DNA of 64,000 nt from assembly GCF_014697355.1 (NCBI RefSeq), contig NZ_JACJRQ010000021.1, forward strand, positions 1-64,000, written 5' to 3'. The notes beneath the pieces were generated by a model that had not been told where the DNA came from, did no database searches, and worked only from the letters and a program-made list of their open reading frames with translations. How positions within the stretch are numbered: position 1 is the first letter of the stretch; each line of letters starts with the position of its first letter. Below are positions 42,542-51,444 of the stretch, piece by piece. Source of the DNA: Nostoc calcicola FACHB-3891. Lineage in GTDB: Bacteria > Cyanobacteriota > Cyanobacteriia > Cyanobacteriales > Nostocaceae. The translations under genes and the position numbers were made by a program.

Positions 42542-42562
42542 TTCCCAGGCTGAACCTGGGAA
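42542..42562. terminator. TTCCCAGG..CCTGGGAA hairpin
   Basis: TTCCCAGG pairs with CCTGGGAA around CTGAA, between dtd and the CobW gene. It is a common intergenic palindrome in Nostoc-like genomes and may attenuate transcription from the CobW gene into dtd. No T tract on the minus strand. Confidence 0.45.
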
Positions 42563-42576
42563 CAAGAACACAGTTT

Positions 42577-42630
42577 TAACTCCTAACTCCTAACTCCTAA
42601 CTCCTAACTCCTGACTCCTAACTCCTAACT
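42577..42630. repeat. Heptanucleotide repeat (AACTCCT)7
   Basis: Tandem AACTCCT units (one AACTCCTG variant) run up to the stop codon of the CobW-type gene. Confidence 0.85.
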
Positions 42631-42631
42631 T

Positions 42632-43744
42632 TTATTTCCCAAACCCTTTACCGCGACTGGTAGAAGGTAAACAAATACAGTTTTCTATTTGAGTCGTTAA
42701 AGTTTCACGATCCAAATTTTGACCAATCAGCACTAATTGGTTTTTGGGTTGACCTTGCCAATCATCATCATCCAAGGTGAAGCGTTTACCACAGAGGTGG
42801 AAAATATGACGCTTCGGACTTTCATCAAACCACATAATCCCCTTTGCCCGGAAGATATTTGAGGGTAGCTGGTTGTCTAAGAAATACTGAAACTTTTTAA
42901 TAGAAAAAGGCTTGTCACTCTGGAAAGATATGGAAGTAAAGCCATCATTTTCTAAATGGTCAGAGTGATGGTCATGATGGTGTTCGTGGTCATGGTCGTG
43001 ATGGTCATGACCGCATGTTGAGTGGTCGTGGTCGTGATGGTGATGATCGTGATGATCGTGACGATCGTGTTCATCCACCACTGTGTCAAAATATTTATCA
43101 GACTCAAACAGACCTACACTGAGAATTAAGGGAAGTGGTACTTGCGATCGCGAAGTACGGATAATTCTCGCTCCTTCCTTAACTTCGTTAATTTTCCTCT
43201 CTAAATCATTCAAAGTGGCTTCATCAACCAAATCGGCCTTGTTCAAGATAATGACATCTCCATAGGCAATCTGGCTGTATGCTGCCTCAGAATTGAATAA
43301 ATCTAGACTGTAATTTGCCGCATCTACAACAGTGATAATCGAATCCAAGCGGGTTAAATCCCGCAATTCTGTGCCCAAAAATGTTAGGGCTACTGGTAGC
43401 GGATCTGCTAATCCGGTTGTTTCTACAACTAAATAATCGAGATTTTCTTGGCGTTCTAAAACTTTGTAAACCGCATCGACTAGATCATTATTAATAGTGC
43501 AGCAAATGCAACCATTATTTAGTTCCACCATGTTCTCACCAGTGGAAACGATTAGCTCATTGTCGATGCCAATTTCGCCAAACTCATTCACTAGAACAGC
43601 GGTCTTTAAACCCTGTTGATTGTTGAGGATATGATTAAGTAAAGTCGTTTTGCCACTACCAAGGAAGCCCGTAATAATTGTTACTGGCATTCCTTGTTTA
43701 GGTGCATCCATTGCCTGAGATTCGGAAGTAGCTGCTGATTGCAT
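42632..43744 (-). CDS. CobW/COG0523-type GTPase, histidine-rich (metallochaperone)
   Basis: In this 370-residue G3E-family GTPase Walker A is GFLGSGKTT (26-34), the metal-binding CxCC is NGCICC (ending 82) and NKAD is at 168-171. The CobW C-terminal domain follows. Residues 226-263 are almost entirely His and Asp, which should bind several Zn2+ or Ni2+/Co2+ ions. Family members deliver zinc or cobalt to client proteins. No Zur box was identified upstream. No cobalamin genes are adjacent, so a zinc role is more likely than a true CobW role. Confidence 0.88.
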   Translation of the reverse strand: MQSAATSESQAMDAPKQGMPVTIITGFLGSGKTTLLNHILNNQQGLKTAVLVNEFGEIGIDNELIVSTGENMVELNNGCICCTINNDLVDAVYKVLERQENLDYLVVETTGLADPLPVALTFLGTELRDLTRLDSIITVVDAANYSLDLFNSEAAYSQIAYGDVIILNKADLVDEATLNDLERKINEVKEGARIIRTSRSQVPLPLILSVGLFESDKYFDTVVDEHDRHDHHDHHHHDHDHSTCGHDHHDHDHEHHHDHHSDHLENDGFTSISFQSDKPFSIKKFQYFLDNQLPSNIFRAKGIMWFDESPKRHIFHLCGKRFTLDDDDWQGQPKNQLVLIGQNLDRETLTTQIENCICLPSTSRGKGFGK

Positions 43745-43875
43745 AGCGCTGTTATCAAAAAATCAAAAATAGTAATGTAGCGCAGATAGTCCAGAAAACA
43801 CTAGCATAGGGATGCTGGACTGTCATCCCAGTTGCCTACTTTATTATTATCTCTCTATTTCAGCATTAGTTGATT

Positions 43876-45351
43876 ATGACCCTAACCCTTTACAATACCC
43901 TCACCCGTCGTCAAGAACCGTTTGAAACAGTGGAACCAGGCAAGGTTAAGATGTATTACTGCGGCGTGACGGTATATGATTATTGCCATTTGGGTCATGC
44001 CAGAGCTTGCATCGTTTGGGACGTAGTACGTCGATACCTCCAGTTTATCGGCTATGAAGTCCGTTATATTCAAAATTTTACTGACATTGATGACAAAATT
44101 CTCAATCGAGCCTGTGTTGAGCATTCATCAATGGAGGCTGTGGCCGATCGCTTTATCAAAGCATATTTTGAGGACATGGCACGGTTGGGAATCAAGGAAG
44201 CCGACGAATATCCCCGTGCAACTCACACGATGAATGGAATTTTGCGGTTAATTCACGATCTAGAGAATAAAGGCTTTGCTTATCCTGCTGACGGCGATGT
44301 GTATTATGCAGTGCGGCAGTTTTCTGAGTATGGCAAACTTTCGGGACGCAAGTTAGAAGATATGCAAGCCGGAGCGAGCGATCGCGTCAAGGTCGAAGAT
44401 CCAGAATACCAGAAAAAGAAAGACCCCTTTGATTTTGCCCTGTGGAAAGCAGCAAAATCAGGAGAACCAGCTTGGGAATCACCTTGGGGTGCGGGGCGTC
44501 CGGGGTGGCATATAGAATGCTCGGCAATGGTACGCGATCGCTTGGGTGATACCATAGATATTCACGCTGGCGGTGCTGACTTAATTTTTCCCCACCACGA
44601 AAACGAAATTGCCCAATCTGAAGCTGTGACAGGAAAACCCCTAGCACGTTACTGGTTGCATAACGGCATGGTGAAAGTGGATGGTGAAAAAATGTCCAAA
44701 TCTTTGGGCAACTTTATCACCATTCGAGAATTGCTAGATCGAGGAGTTGACCCAATGGCGGTGCGGTTATTAGTGCTGACAGCTCAATATCGCACACCCA
44801 TTGATTTTACCGACGAAGCGATCGCAGATAAAACAAACGCTTGGCACACCCTTAAAGACGGTTTACTCTTCGGTTACCAACACGGCAAACAACTCGGCTG
44901 GGAACTAGAAGATCGAGAAAATTCCCCAATCCAAAATCCAAAATTTAAAATCCAAAATTCACACGTTGAGCGTTTCCAAGAACTTGTCAATGATGACTTT
45001 AATTTTCCTGGTGGGTTAACAGTGCTGTTTGAATTGGCCAAAGAACTCCACCGTGAAGGAAATATTCTTGTGCATCAAGGAAAAACCGAAACACCACCAG
45101 ATGAGTTACAACGCCAATGGCAAACACTCGTTACATTGGCTGGAGTATTGGGTTTAGAAGCCAAGCCAGAAGTAGAAACTTCCACAACAGAAGGCTTAAG
45201 CGATGCCGAAATTGAGGCTAAAATTCAGCAAAGGCAAGCAGCGCGTCAAGGCAAGAATTTTGCCGAAAGCGATCGCATTCGTAACGAACTGCAAGCACAA
45301 GGTATTACGCTAATTGATAGCCGCGATGGCACACGTTGGCACAGAAATTAG
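43876..45351 (+). CDS. cysS: Cysteine-tRNA ligase with small in-frame repeat insert
   Basis: The 491-residue class I synthetase has the HIGH-type motif HLGHAR, the zinc Cys in YYCGVTVYD, WHIECSAM, and KMSKSLGN. Start ATG 43876 (a TTG two codons earlier is in frame). Near residue 350, in the linker before the helical anticodon-region bundle, about 13 residues (SPIQNPKFKIQNS) are encoded by an ATCCAAAATCCAAAAT-type repeat (44923-44962). The motifs on both sides are intact, so the enzyme should work. Confidence 0.95.
   Translation: MTLTLYNTLTRRQEPFETVEPGKVKMYYCGVTVYDYCHLGHARACIVWDVVRRYLQFIGYEVRYIQNFTDIDDKILNRACVEHSSMEAVADRFIKAYFEDMARLGIKEADEYPRATHTMNGILRLIHDLENKGFAYPADGDVYYAVRQFSEYGKLSGRKLEDMQAGASDRVKVEDPEYQKKKDPFDFALWKAAKSGEPAWESPWGAGRPGWHIECSAMVRDRLGDTIDIHAGGADLIFPHHENEIAQSEAVTGKPLARYWLHNGMVKVDGEKMSKSLGNFITIRELLDRGVDPMAVRLLVLTAQYRTPIDFTDEAIADKTNAWHTLKDGLLFGYQHGKQLGWELEDRENSPIQNPKFKIQNSHVERFQELVNDDFNFPGGLTVLFELAKELHREGNILVHQGKTETPPDELQRQWQTLVTLAGVLGLEAKPEVETSTTEGLSDAEIEAKIQQRQAARQGKNFAESDRIRNELQAQGITLIDSRDGTRWHRN
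44923..44962. repeat. CCAAAATCCAAAAT repeat inserted in frame in cysS
   Basis: The segment matches, on the opposite strand, the GGATTTTAGATTTT iterations of the MITE-like elements at 6895 and 25735. It keeps the reading frame and adds about 13 codons. Confidence 0.65.
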
Positions 45352-45400
45352 AGGGGAGTGGGGAGTGGGGATGAGGGGGATGAGGGAGATAGAAAAAATA

Positions 45401-45475
45401 ACTCCTAACTCCTAACTCCCAACTCCCAACTCCTAACTCCCAACTCCTAACTCCCAATTCCCCATTCCCCATTCC
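45401..45475. repeat. Heptanucleotide repeat array (AACTCCT/AACTCCC)
   Basis: About nine AACTCCT/AACTCCC units and three CCCCATT units fill the gap between cysS and tldD. Confidence 0.85.
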
Positions 45476-45483
45476 CCTAAATT

Positions 45484-46923
45484 ATGTGGTCTGAACTGAA
45501 AAAAGCGATCGCTAGTTTCGATATTCCTGCTGATTGGATTGGTATCAGAGCTGTCAAGGAAACTTCCACCAATCGTTTAGTCCGTGACGGCTTACCCCAA
45601 GTCAACGGCAAATCCTTCACCGTGGGAGCAATGCTGGAAGTCTTAGTCAATGGCTGTTTGGGTTATGCAGCTACTAACTCCCTAGAACTGCCATCTTTAC
45701 AAGCCGCTGCCCAAACAGCTTATAAACAGGCACTAGCAGCCAGTGAATGGTGGATACATCCCTTCCGTGAAACCGAGCGCCCTAAAGTCGTTGGTGAATA
45801 TAAATCTCCATTTCTTGAGCCATTGGACGCTTTAAGTCCCGGAGAAATCAACGATTTATTGGTTCGTATCTGCCAAACCCTGAAAGTTGACGACAAAATT
45901 GTGCAAACCATTGCCACCGCCAACACAACCGACAGGGAGTCTTGGTTTATCAGCAGCAATGGCTCAGAAGTATATCAAAAATTTACGTCCATAGGCACTC
46001 ATTACGGAGCCACAGCCCAAGATGGGGCGATTGTACAGCAACGCAGCCACAACGGTGCCCAAGCAAACTGCTACCAAGGTGGACTAGAACTTTTAAAACA
46101 AGAGAATTTATGGCATCGGGTACGGCAAATTGGCGAACAAGCCATAGAACTCTTGACAGCAGAAGAATGCCCAACCACCCGTACCAATTTAGTATTAGCG
46201 CCAGATCAAATGATGCTGCAAATTCATGAAAGTGTCGGGCATCCCCTAGAAATTGACAGAATTTTGGGAGATGAACGGAACTATGCTGGGGGCAGCTTTG
46301 TTAACACAAGTGATTTTGGCAAACTAGTATATGGTTCGCCATTGATGAATATTACCTTTGATCCCACTGTACCTGGTGAATTTGCCAGCTATGGCTTTGA
46401 TGATACGGGTGCTGTAGCAACACGGGAGTATTTAATCAAAGAAGGCGTACTCCAACGAGGCTTGGGCAGTTTAGAAAGTCAAGCCAGAGCAGGTGTACCA
46501 GGAGTAGCCTGTGCCCGTGCTTCTTCCTGGAATCGGCCAGCGATCGATCGCATGGCTAACTTGAATTTAGAGCCTCTAAACGCTAGTTTTGAAGACATGA
46601 TTGCTGGCATAGAACATGGCGTTTACATGGAATCTAATCGTTCTTGGTCAATTGACGATCGCCGTTATAAATTCCAATTTGGTTGCGAATACGCCAAATT
46701 AATTGAAAACGGTAAACTTACCAAAACCCTCCGCAATCCCAACTATCGCGCCACAACACCAGAATTTTGGCATAGCTTAATTAAAGTAGGAAATGCCAAC
46801 AACTGGCAAATGTACGGTACTCCATATTGTGGCAAAGGAGAACCAAATCAAGCTATTTGGGTGGGGCATGGTTCACCTGTTTGTGTATTTGCTAATGTCG
46901 AAGTTTTTGGTGGAGGAAGTTGA
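45484..46923 (+). CDS. tldD: TldD-type metalloprotease subunit
   Basis: The 479-residue protein carries the zinc motif HESVGH (in MLQIHESVGHPLEIDRIL) followed by DERNYAGGSF, as in TldD, the catalytic half of the TldD/TldE protease. In E. coli the pair degrades unfolded peptides and matures microcin B17; cyanobacterial TldD/E function is less known. The C-terminal beta-rich domain is complete. Its partner follows 179 nt downstream across a repeat array. Confidence 0.9.
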   Translation: MWSELKKAIASFDIPADWIGIRAVKETSTNRLVRDGLPQVNGKSFTVGAMLEVLVNGCLGYAATNSLELPSLQAAAQTAYKQALAASEWWIHPFRETERPKVVGEYKSPFLEPLDALSPGEINDLLVRICQTLKVDDKIVQTIATANTTDRESWFISSNGSEVYQKFTSIGTHYGATAQDGAIVQQRSHNGAQANCYQGGLELLKQENLWHRVRQIGEQAIELLTAEECPTTRTNLVLAPDQMMLQIHESVGHPLEIDRILGDERNYAGGSFVNTSDFGKLVYGSPLMNITFDPTVPGEFASYGFDDTGAVATREYLIKEGVLQRGLGSLESQARAGVPGVACARASSWNRPAIDRMANLNLEPLNASFEDMIAGIEHGVYMESNRSWSIDDRRYKFQFGCEYAKLIENGKLTKTLRNPNYRATTPEFWHSLIKVGNANNWQMYGTPYCGKGEPNQAIWVGHGSPVCVFANVEVFGGGS

Positions 46924-46934
46924 AAAAGAAAAAA

Positions 46935-47072
46935 TTTGAGAGTTAGGAGTTAGGAGTTAGGAGTTAAGAGTTTGGAGTTTAAAATTAAAAAACTTTCAAC
47001 TTTAATTAATAACTCCTCACTTCTCACTCCTAACTCCTCACTTTTCACTCCTAACTCCTAACTCCTAACTTT
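46935..47072. repeat. Inverted arrays of AACTCCT heptamers
   Basis: AGTTAGG units (46938-46975) are followed by AACTCCT/CTCACTT units (47010-47070). The two arrays are reverse complements and could form one long stem between tldD and tldE. Confidence 0.8.
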
Positions 47073-47102
47073 CAACCTATTCTCTATTAATAGTTAATAT
47101 CC

Positions 47103-48449
47103 ATGAAAATTGAGGAATTATCTGCATTAGAAGTCAGCTTTAATCAACTGATTGAAACTCTGGCGATCAAAAAAGCAGAAAATGAAGAGTTTACTGTAAG
47201 ACTCAGCAGTGAACGCAGTCAATTTACTCGTTTCAATCGTGCCAAAGTCCGACAAACGGGTTGTGTTGCTGATGGTTGGATTGAACTAACTTTGATGAAA
47301 GATCGGCGAAGTAGTTTTCGGCTATTTCCCTTTACTGGAAATTGGGATAGGGACTGGGAGTTAGCCTATATTGCTTTGCAGGAACTACGAGATGAACTAG
47401 TTTTATTACCCATCGATCCCTATCTAGTTTTGCCATCAGGAAATAATACCAGCCGAGAAATACATTCTGGAAATTTATTGCCAGAAGAAGCGGTAGTACC
47501 AAATCTACTAGAACTGGTTAACGAATTAGATTTTACTGGTATATATGCTGGGGGAGTTGTAGTTAAAGCTTATGGTGATTCCAGCGGTCAAAAACACTGG
47601 TTCGCCACTGATACTTTTACCTTAGATTATTCTCTATTTATTACATCTGGACAAGCAGTTAAAGGTACATTTGCAGGTAGTGATTGGGATAAAACTGCAT
47701 ATATAGCCAAAATCAACGAAGCTAAAAAGCAACTAGAATTACTTTCTCGTCCAGCCAAAGAATTGCCAAGAGGACAGTACAAAACTTATTTTGCACCGGC
47801 TGCTGTTGGAGATTTATTAATGATGCTTTCTTGGGGATCTGTAAGCGAAGCTGATATCCAACAAGGAAATAGTGCTTTAGCTGCTTTATGGCGTCAAGAA
47901 AAACAACTGTCTCCAAAATTTAGTTTTAAAGAAAATTTTCAACGTGGATTAGTACCTCGATTTAATGAATTAGGAGAAATAGCAGCACTGGAGTTACCTG
48001 TAATCGAAAAAGGATACTTGGTAAATACTCTGGTGAATTCTCGTACTGCTAAAGAATATGGAAAAATTGCCAATGGTGCCAACGGTTCAGAGACATTACG
48101 TGCGCCCGAAGTGAGTCCCGGTAGTATAGTATTCGATCGGATTCTTCCAAGTTTAGATACAGGATTATATGTATCAAACTTGCATTACTTGAATTGGAGC
48201 GATCGCCAAACTGGTAGAATCACAGGTATGACGCGTTACGCTTGTTTTTGGGTAGAAAACGGAGAAATTATCGCCCCCATCGAAAACTTGCGTTTTGACG
48301 AAAGTCTCTATCGCTTTTGGGGAGAGAATCTTATAGATTTGACTACTTTTCAAGAATTTATTCCCGAAGTCGGAACATATGAAAGTCGTCAACTAGGAGG
48401 TAGTTTAGTTCCTGGTATGTTGGTCAAAGATTTTACCTACACCCTGTAA
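47103..48449 (+). CDS. tldE: TldE/PmbA-type protease subunit
   Basis: The 448-residue paralogue of TldD lacks the HExxxH zinc motif, as TldE/PmbA does, and forms the non-catalytic half of the heterodimer. GLYVSNLHYLNWSDRQTGRI and the C-terminal GGSLVPGMLVKDFTY match the family. Gene order tldD-tldE on one strand is that seen in many cyanobacteria. Confidence 0.88.
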   Translation: MKIEELSALEVSFNQLIETLAIKKAENEEFTVRLSSERSQFTRFNRAKVRQTGCVADGWIELTLMKDRRSSFRLFPFTGNWDRDWELAYIALQELRDELVLLPIDPYLVLPSGNNTSREIHSGNLLPEEAVVPNLLELVNELDFTGIYAGGVVVKAYGDSSGQKHWFATDTFTLDYSLFITSGQAVKGTFAGSDWDKTAYIAKINEAKKQLELLSRPAKELPRGQYKTYFAPAAVGDLLMMLSWGSVSEADIQQGNSALAALWRQEKQLSPKFSFKENFQRGLVPRFNELGEIAALELPVIEKGYLVNTLVNSRTAKEYGKIANGANGSETLRAPEVSPGSIVFDRILPSLDTGLYVSNLHYLNWSDRQTGRITGMTRYACFWVENGEIIAPIENLRFDESLYRFWGENLIDLTTFQEFIPEVGTYESRQLGGSLVPGMLVKDFTYTL

Positions 48450-48454
48450 AAGTG

Positions 48455-48640
48455 ACTGGGGATTGGGGGCTGGGGACTGGGGGAGATGAAGGAGTGAGGG
48501 GGGATGGGGGAGTGTGGGGAGATTAGAAAAAAGCTTCCTAACCTCCCACACCTCCCACACCTCTTCCCCATGCCCTCTGCCCCCCGCCCCCTGCCCCCCT
48601 GCTTCTTCCCAATCCCCAATCCCCAATCCCTAAAGTTGCC
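48455..48640. repeat. G-rich/C-rich inverted repeat block
   Basis: GGGGATTGGGGGCTGGGGAC and GGGGGAGTGTGGGGAG on the left are matched by CCTCCCACACCTCTTCCCC and CCCAATCCCCAATCCCC on the right. The whole block could fold on itself. It fills the tldE-bolA gap. Confidence 0.75.
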
Positions 48641-48698
48641 ATAGGCATTTGCTCTATATCTGCTAATAATAGAGAAGTAGGTTTTTTCAGGAATTGCG

Positions 48699-48956
48699 AT
48701 GATTAGTCCGCAGCAGGTTGAGGCAATAATCAAGGCGGAACTGCCAGACGCCCAGGTTCAGGTGCAAGACTTGACTGGTGGCAATGACCACTATCAGGTG
48801 ACAGTAGTTTCATCGCACTTTGCAGGCAAAGGACTAGTGCAACAGCACCAACTCATTTATAGTGCGTTGCAAGAAGCTATATCAAGTCAAGCGATTCACG
48901 CTTTGTCTCTAAAAACATATACTCCCGAAGCTTGGCAAGCAACATCAGCTTCGTAA
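48699..48956 (+). CDS. bolA: BolA family protein
   Basis: The 85-residue BolA protein has the helix-loop-strand pattern with VSSHFAGKGLVQQHQLIYSAL, where the His acts as an iron-sulfur ligand in BolA-glutaredoxin dimers. The next gene encodes a CGFS glutaredoxin, the known partner in [2Fe-2S] storage and signalling. ATG 48699. Confidence 0.93.
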   Translation: MISPQQVEAIIKAELPDAQVQVQDLTGGNDHYQVTVVSSHFAGKGLVQQHQLIYSALQEAISSQAIHALSLKTYTPEAWQATSAS

Positions 48957-48978
48957 ATATAAAGTTAGGAGTAGAGAC

Positions 48979-49047
48979 GCGATTAATCGCGTCTGTACAA
49001 GGCGATTAATAGTGCCTGTACAAGGCGATTAATGGCATCTGTACAAG
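48979..49047. repeat. Three tandem 23-bp repeats
   Basis: Three units of GCGATTAAT..(C/A)..TGTACAAG lie in tandem (48979, 49002, 49025), differing at three to five central bases. The first overlaps an AGACGCGAT..ATCGCGTCT palindrome of the type at 1689-1708. Confidence 0.75.
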
Positions 49048-49123
49048 AGTTAGGAGTGATAAATTTTTTACTATTTACTCCTAATTCCTGATTGTTCAAT
49101 ACAACATAGGAAACATAAATACC

Positions 49124-49447
49124 ATGACACCAGAAATCAAAGAGAAAATTGATAATTTGGTACAAGAGAACAAGATTTTGGTTTTCATCAAGGGAACCAA
49201 ATTAATGCCCCAATGCGGTTTCTCCAACAATGTTGTGCAAATTCTGAATAGTTTGGGAGTTCCTTTCAAGGATATTAACGTTTTAGCAGACGATGAAATC
49301 CGTCAGGCAATTAAAGAGTACTCCAATTGGCAGACATTTCCCCAAGTGTATATCGATGGTGAATTCGTTGGCGGTTCAGACATTATGATTGAACTCTACC
49401 AACAAGGTGAATTGCAGCAAAAAGTAGAAGTAGCACTAGCTTCTTAA
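49124..49447 (+). CDS. grxD: Monothiol (CGFS) glutaredoxin
   Basis: The 107-residue Grx4-type protein has the CGFS active site in MPQCGFSNNVVQIL, the cis-Pro TFPQVYIDGE and GGSDIMIELYQQGEL. It binds [2Fe-2S] with glutathione and trades clusters with BolA. Adjacent bolA supports this. ATG 49124. Confidence 0.95.
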   Translation: MTPEIKEKIDNLVQENKILVFIKGTKLMPQCGFSNNVVQILNSLGVPFKDINVLADDEIRQAIKEYSNWQTFPQVYIDGEFVGGSDIMIELYQQGELQQKVEVALAS

Positions 49448-49496
49448 GGGCAGGGAGCATTGGGCAGGGGGCAGGGGAAAAGACTGCTGTAACTGC

Positions 49497-49533
49497 CCCC
49501 CAGTCCCCAGTCCCCAGTCCCCAGTCCCCAGTA
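49497..49533. repeat. Heptanucleotide repeat (CAGTCCC)5
   Basis: Five CAGTCCC units lie downstream of grxD. Confidence 0.8.
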
Positions 49534-49540
49534 CCCAATT

Positions 49541-49598
49541 CTAAAAACCAAAAATCCCCTCAGTCGCATTGGCAAGACCAATACAAGGCTGAGGGGAT
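49541..49598 (-). terminator. Terminator of the DUF6761 gene
   Basis: On the minus strand ATCCCCTCAG (49589-49598) pairs with CTGAGGGGAT (49554-49563); an inner ATTGG/CCAAT stem stabilises the loop. TTTTTGGTTTTTAG follows. This fits rho-independent termination of the gene at 49721. Confidence 0.8.
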
Positions 49599-49720
49599 AA
49601 ATTTTATCAATACAATATCTCCAAAATCTCACACCACTACAACCCGTTGACCAATACAAATAATATGCTATAATTATCTGCGTTGATTTACGGTTACTAT
49701 CAATGACCAAGCAAATGGTA

Positions 49721-49969
49721 TTAGTAGTAATCGGGCTGTGGCTGTGGTTGCGGCACTGCAAAATTTGATGCATCGTACAAGTAGCGGCTGGCTTCCTCTT
49801 CTAAGCGATGAATCAGAAAAGGTTCAATGGTGTTACCATGTCGCAGTGCGGCTAGATATCCATCCAAATACATCCGCATATCATCCATACGATAACCGCG
49901 ATTCCATAACTCGACGAAGGCGTCAGTAAGTCTTTGGTAATAGCGGATGGTTTGTGTGTCTTGGAGCAT
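49721..49969 (-). CDS. DUF6761 family cyanobacterial protein
   Basis: The 82-residue protein starts QDTQTIRYYQRLTDAFVELW and has a conserved MYLDGYLAALRHGN and HRLEEEASRYLYD. This matches a small cyanobacteria-specific family (DUF6761). No function is known. It ends in a Pro-Gln run. A well-formed terminator follows. Confidence 0.85.
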   Translation of the reverse strand: MLQDTQTIRYYQRLTDAFVELWNRGYRMDDMRMYLDGYLAALRHGNTIEPFLIHRLEEEASRYLYDASNFAVPQPQPQPDYY

Positions 49970-50548
49970 AACTGCTGTATTAATGTCTTTGGAATGAGAA
50001 TTGTAAATGATTCACGCTCAAATGTGAAGTGTAATTTCACTTTGGGATCAACTAAAAGTAAACATATATTCTTCGGGTAGTACTCTCCTAGTAGCTACAA
50101 ACTACTTCAATCCTATTCCAGAAAACACCGATTATACTTATCTGCTAAGGTATCTTCATGATTTTGTCTGTTAGCAGGGGAATTTTATTAGTGCTATATT
50201 CGTGGATATCAGCGCTAATCTTTTCATGAAAAAGAAATTTTCCATCAGGCTGGAAAGCTTTTTTGGTAAGGATTAATTGCTTAGGTTATGGTTTGCGGAT
50301 ATTATGACCATCTAAAAAGAGAATATTAAGCTACAGGAACTTTTGATAAGTTCAACAGCGCTTTTTATAAGTTTAACAAAAATTTAAGAATATTTCTAAT
50401 CCCCTTTCGGAAAGGAAAAATTAAAGATATTGCCACCTTTTTTATGAGGAAATGTAAAGCTAATAGCAGTTGAAGTAACAAAGGCTACAAAACCTTAGAC
50501 ATGGGCTTGTTACTTTGAAAGTCATCAACGCTAAGGGGTCTTGCCACC
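49970..50548. other. Long intergenic region upstream of the response regulator
   Basis: This 579-bp AT-rich region is free of the heptamer repeats that fill most gaps. It holds divergent promoters presumably, a CCTTTCGGAAAGG mini-hairpin near 50403, and no coding frame. Its length suggests complex control or a small RNA, which I cannot define. Confidence 0.4.
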
Positions 50549-51319
50549 GTGGGTTCGGTTTGTATAGAAATCATTGAAGGGAATCCCCATCTAAGGTCGT
50601 TGCTAGGTTGGCACTTGCAACAACTGGAATACCGGGTGCATCAAGCTGCCAGTATTTATCAAGCAAGGGAAGTATTTTTAAGCCATCAACCAACACTTGT
50701 GGTTTTGGATGCAGATCTTCCTGATGGTGACGGTATTGAATTTTGCCGTTGGTTGCATCGTCAGCAACAGCCTTTAATCCTAATGCTATCTGCCCGTAAT
50801 AGTGAAGCTGATATTGTTGCAGGTTTAAAGGCGGGTGCAGATGATTACCTGAGCAAACCTTTTGGGATGCAAGAGTTTTTGGCGCGGGTAGAGGCACTGA
50901 TTCGCCGTAAGCGCACACCGACTGCACCAGCATATTTGGATTATGGCACTTTGCAAATTGATTTAGTTCAGCGCCGTGTCCGCTTCCAGGGAGAGTTTAT
51001 CGACTTAACGCCCCAGGAGTTCAGTTTACTATACGTTTTAGCACAAGCCGGGGGAGTACCTCTGAGTAGGTCAGAATTACTGCGTCGTGCTTGGCCTGAC
51101 GCCATCGATAACCCTCGTACCATTGATACTCACGTTTTATCGCTACGGAAAAAGGTTGAACTCGATCCCCGACAACCTAGCTTAATTCAAACTATCCGCA
51201 ATGTAGGATACCGTTTTAACATGGAAATTTTGAACACTAATATTCCACAGTCACAAACAAAGTTAACTAGAGAGAGATTTAGTAATCAACGTTCAACACT
51301 TAGTAGTAGTCAGGTGTAA
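50549..51319 (+). CDS. OmpR/PhoB-type response regulator with atypical receiver
   Basis: The 256-residue regulator has a receiver domain (5-118) and a C-terminal winged helix (about 135-230; LTPQEFSLLYVLAQAGG, DTHVLSLRKKVE). Asp54 (VVLDADLPDGDG), Ser82 and Lys104 are present. The usual acidic pair after the first strand is reduced to one Glu (IIEGNPHL), so Mg2+ binding and phosphorylation may be weak. Atypical receivers of this kind are known in NblR; whether this is NblR cannot be settled by eye. GTG 50549 with AAGGGG upstream. No histidine kinase is adjacent. Confidence 0.87.
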   Translation: MGSVCIEIIEGNPHLRSLLGWHLQQLEYRVHQAASIYQAREVFLSHQPTLVVLDADLPDGDGIEFCRWLHRQQQPLILMLSARNSEADIVAGLKAGADDYLSKPFGMQEFLARVEALIRRKRTPTAPAYLDYGTLQIDLVQRRVRFQGEFIDLTPQEFSLLYVLAQAGGVPLSRSELLRRAWPDAIDNPRTIDTHVLSLRKKVELDPRQPSLIQTIRNVGYRFNMEILNTNIPQSQTKLTRERFSNQRSTLSSSQV

Positions 51320-51324
51320 GCGGG

Positions 51325-51440
51325 CATGGGGGAGATGAGGGAGATGGGGGAGTGTGGGGAGTGTGGGGAGAAAGAGAATTTATACTTCCCCCTCCTCCCA
51401 CACCTCTTCCCAATACCCCATACCCCATGCCCAAAATTTA
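51325..51440. repeat. GGGGAGTGTGGGG/CCTCCCACACC inverted repeat
   Basis: GGGGGAGATGAGGGAGATGG and GAGTGTGGGGAG units are followed by CCTCCCACACCTCTTCCC. This is the same family as the block at 48455-48640. Confidence 0.7.
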
Positions 51441-51444
51441 AAAT

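Noticed and set aside
48979..49047. Possible CRISPR array
   Set aside because: The three 23-bp units are directly adjacent with no spacers, and no cas genes are present. The heptamer arrays are also spacer-free.
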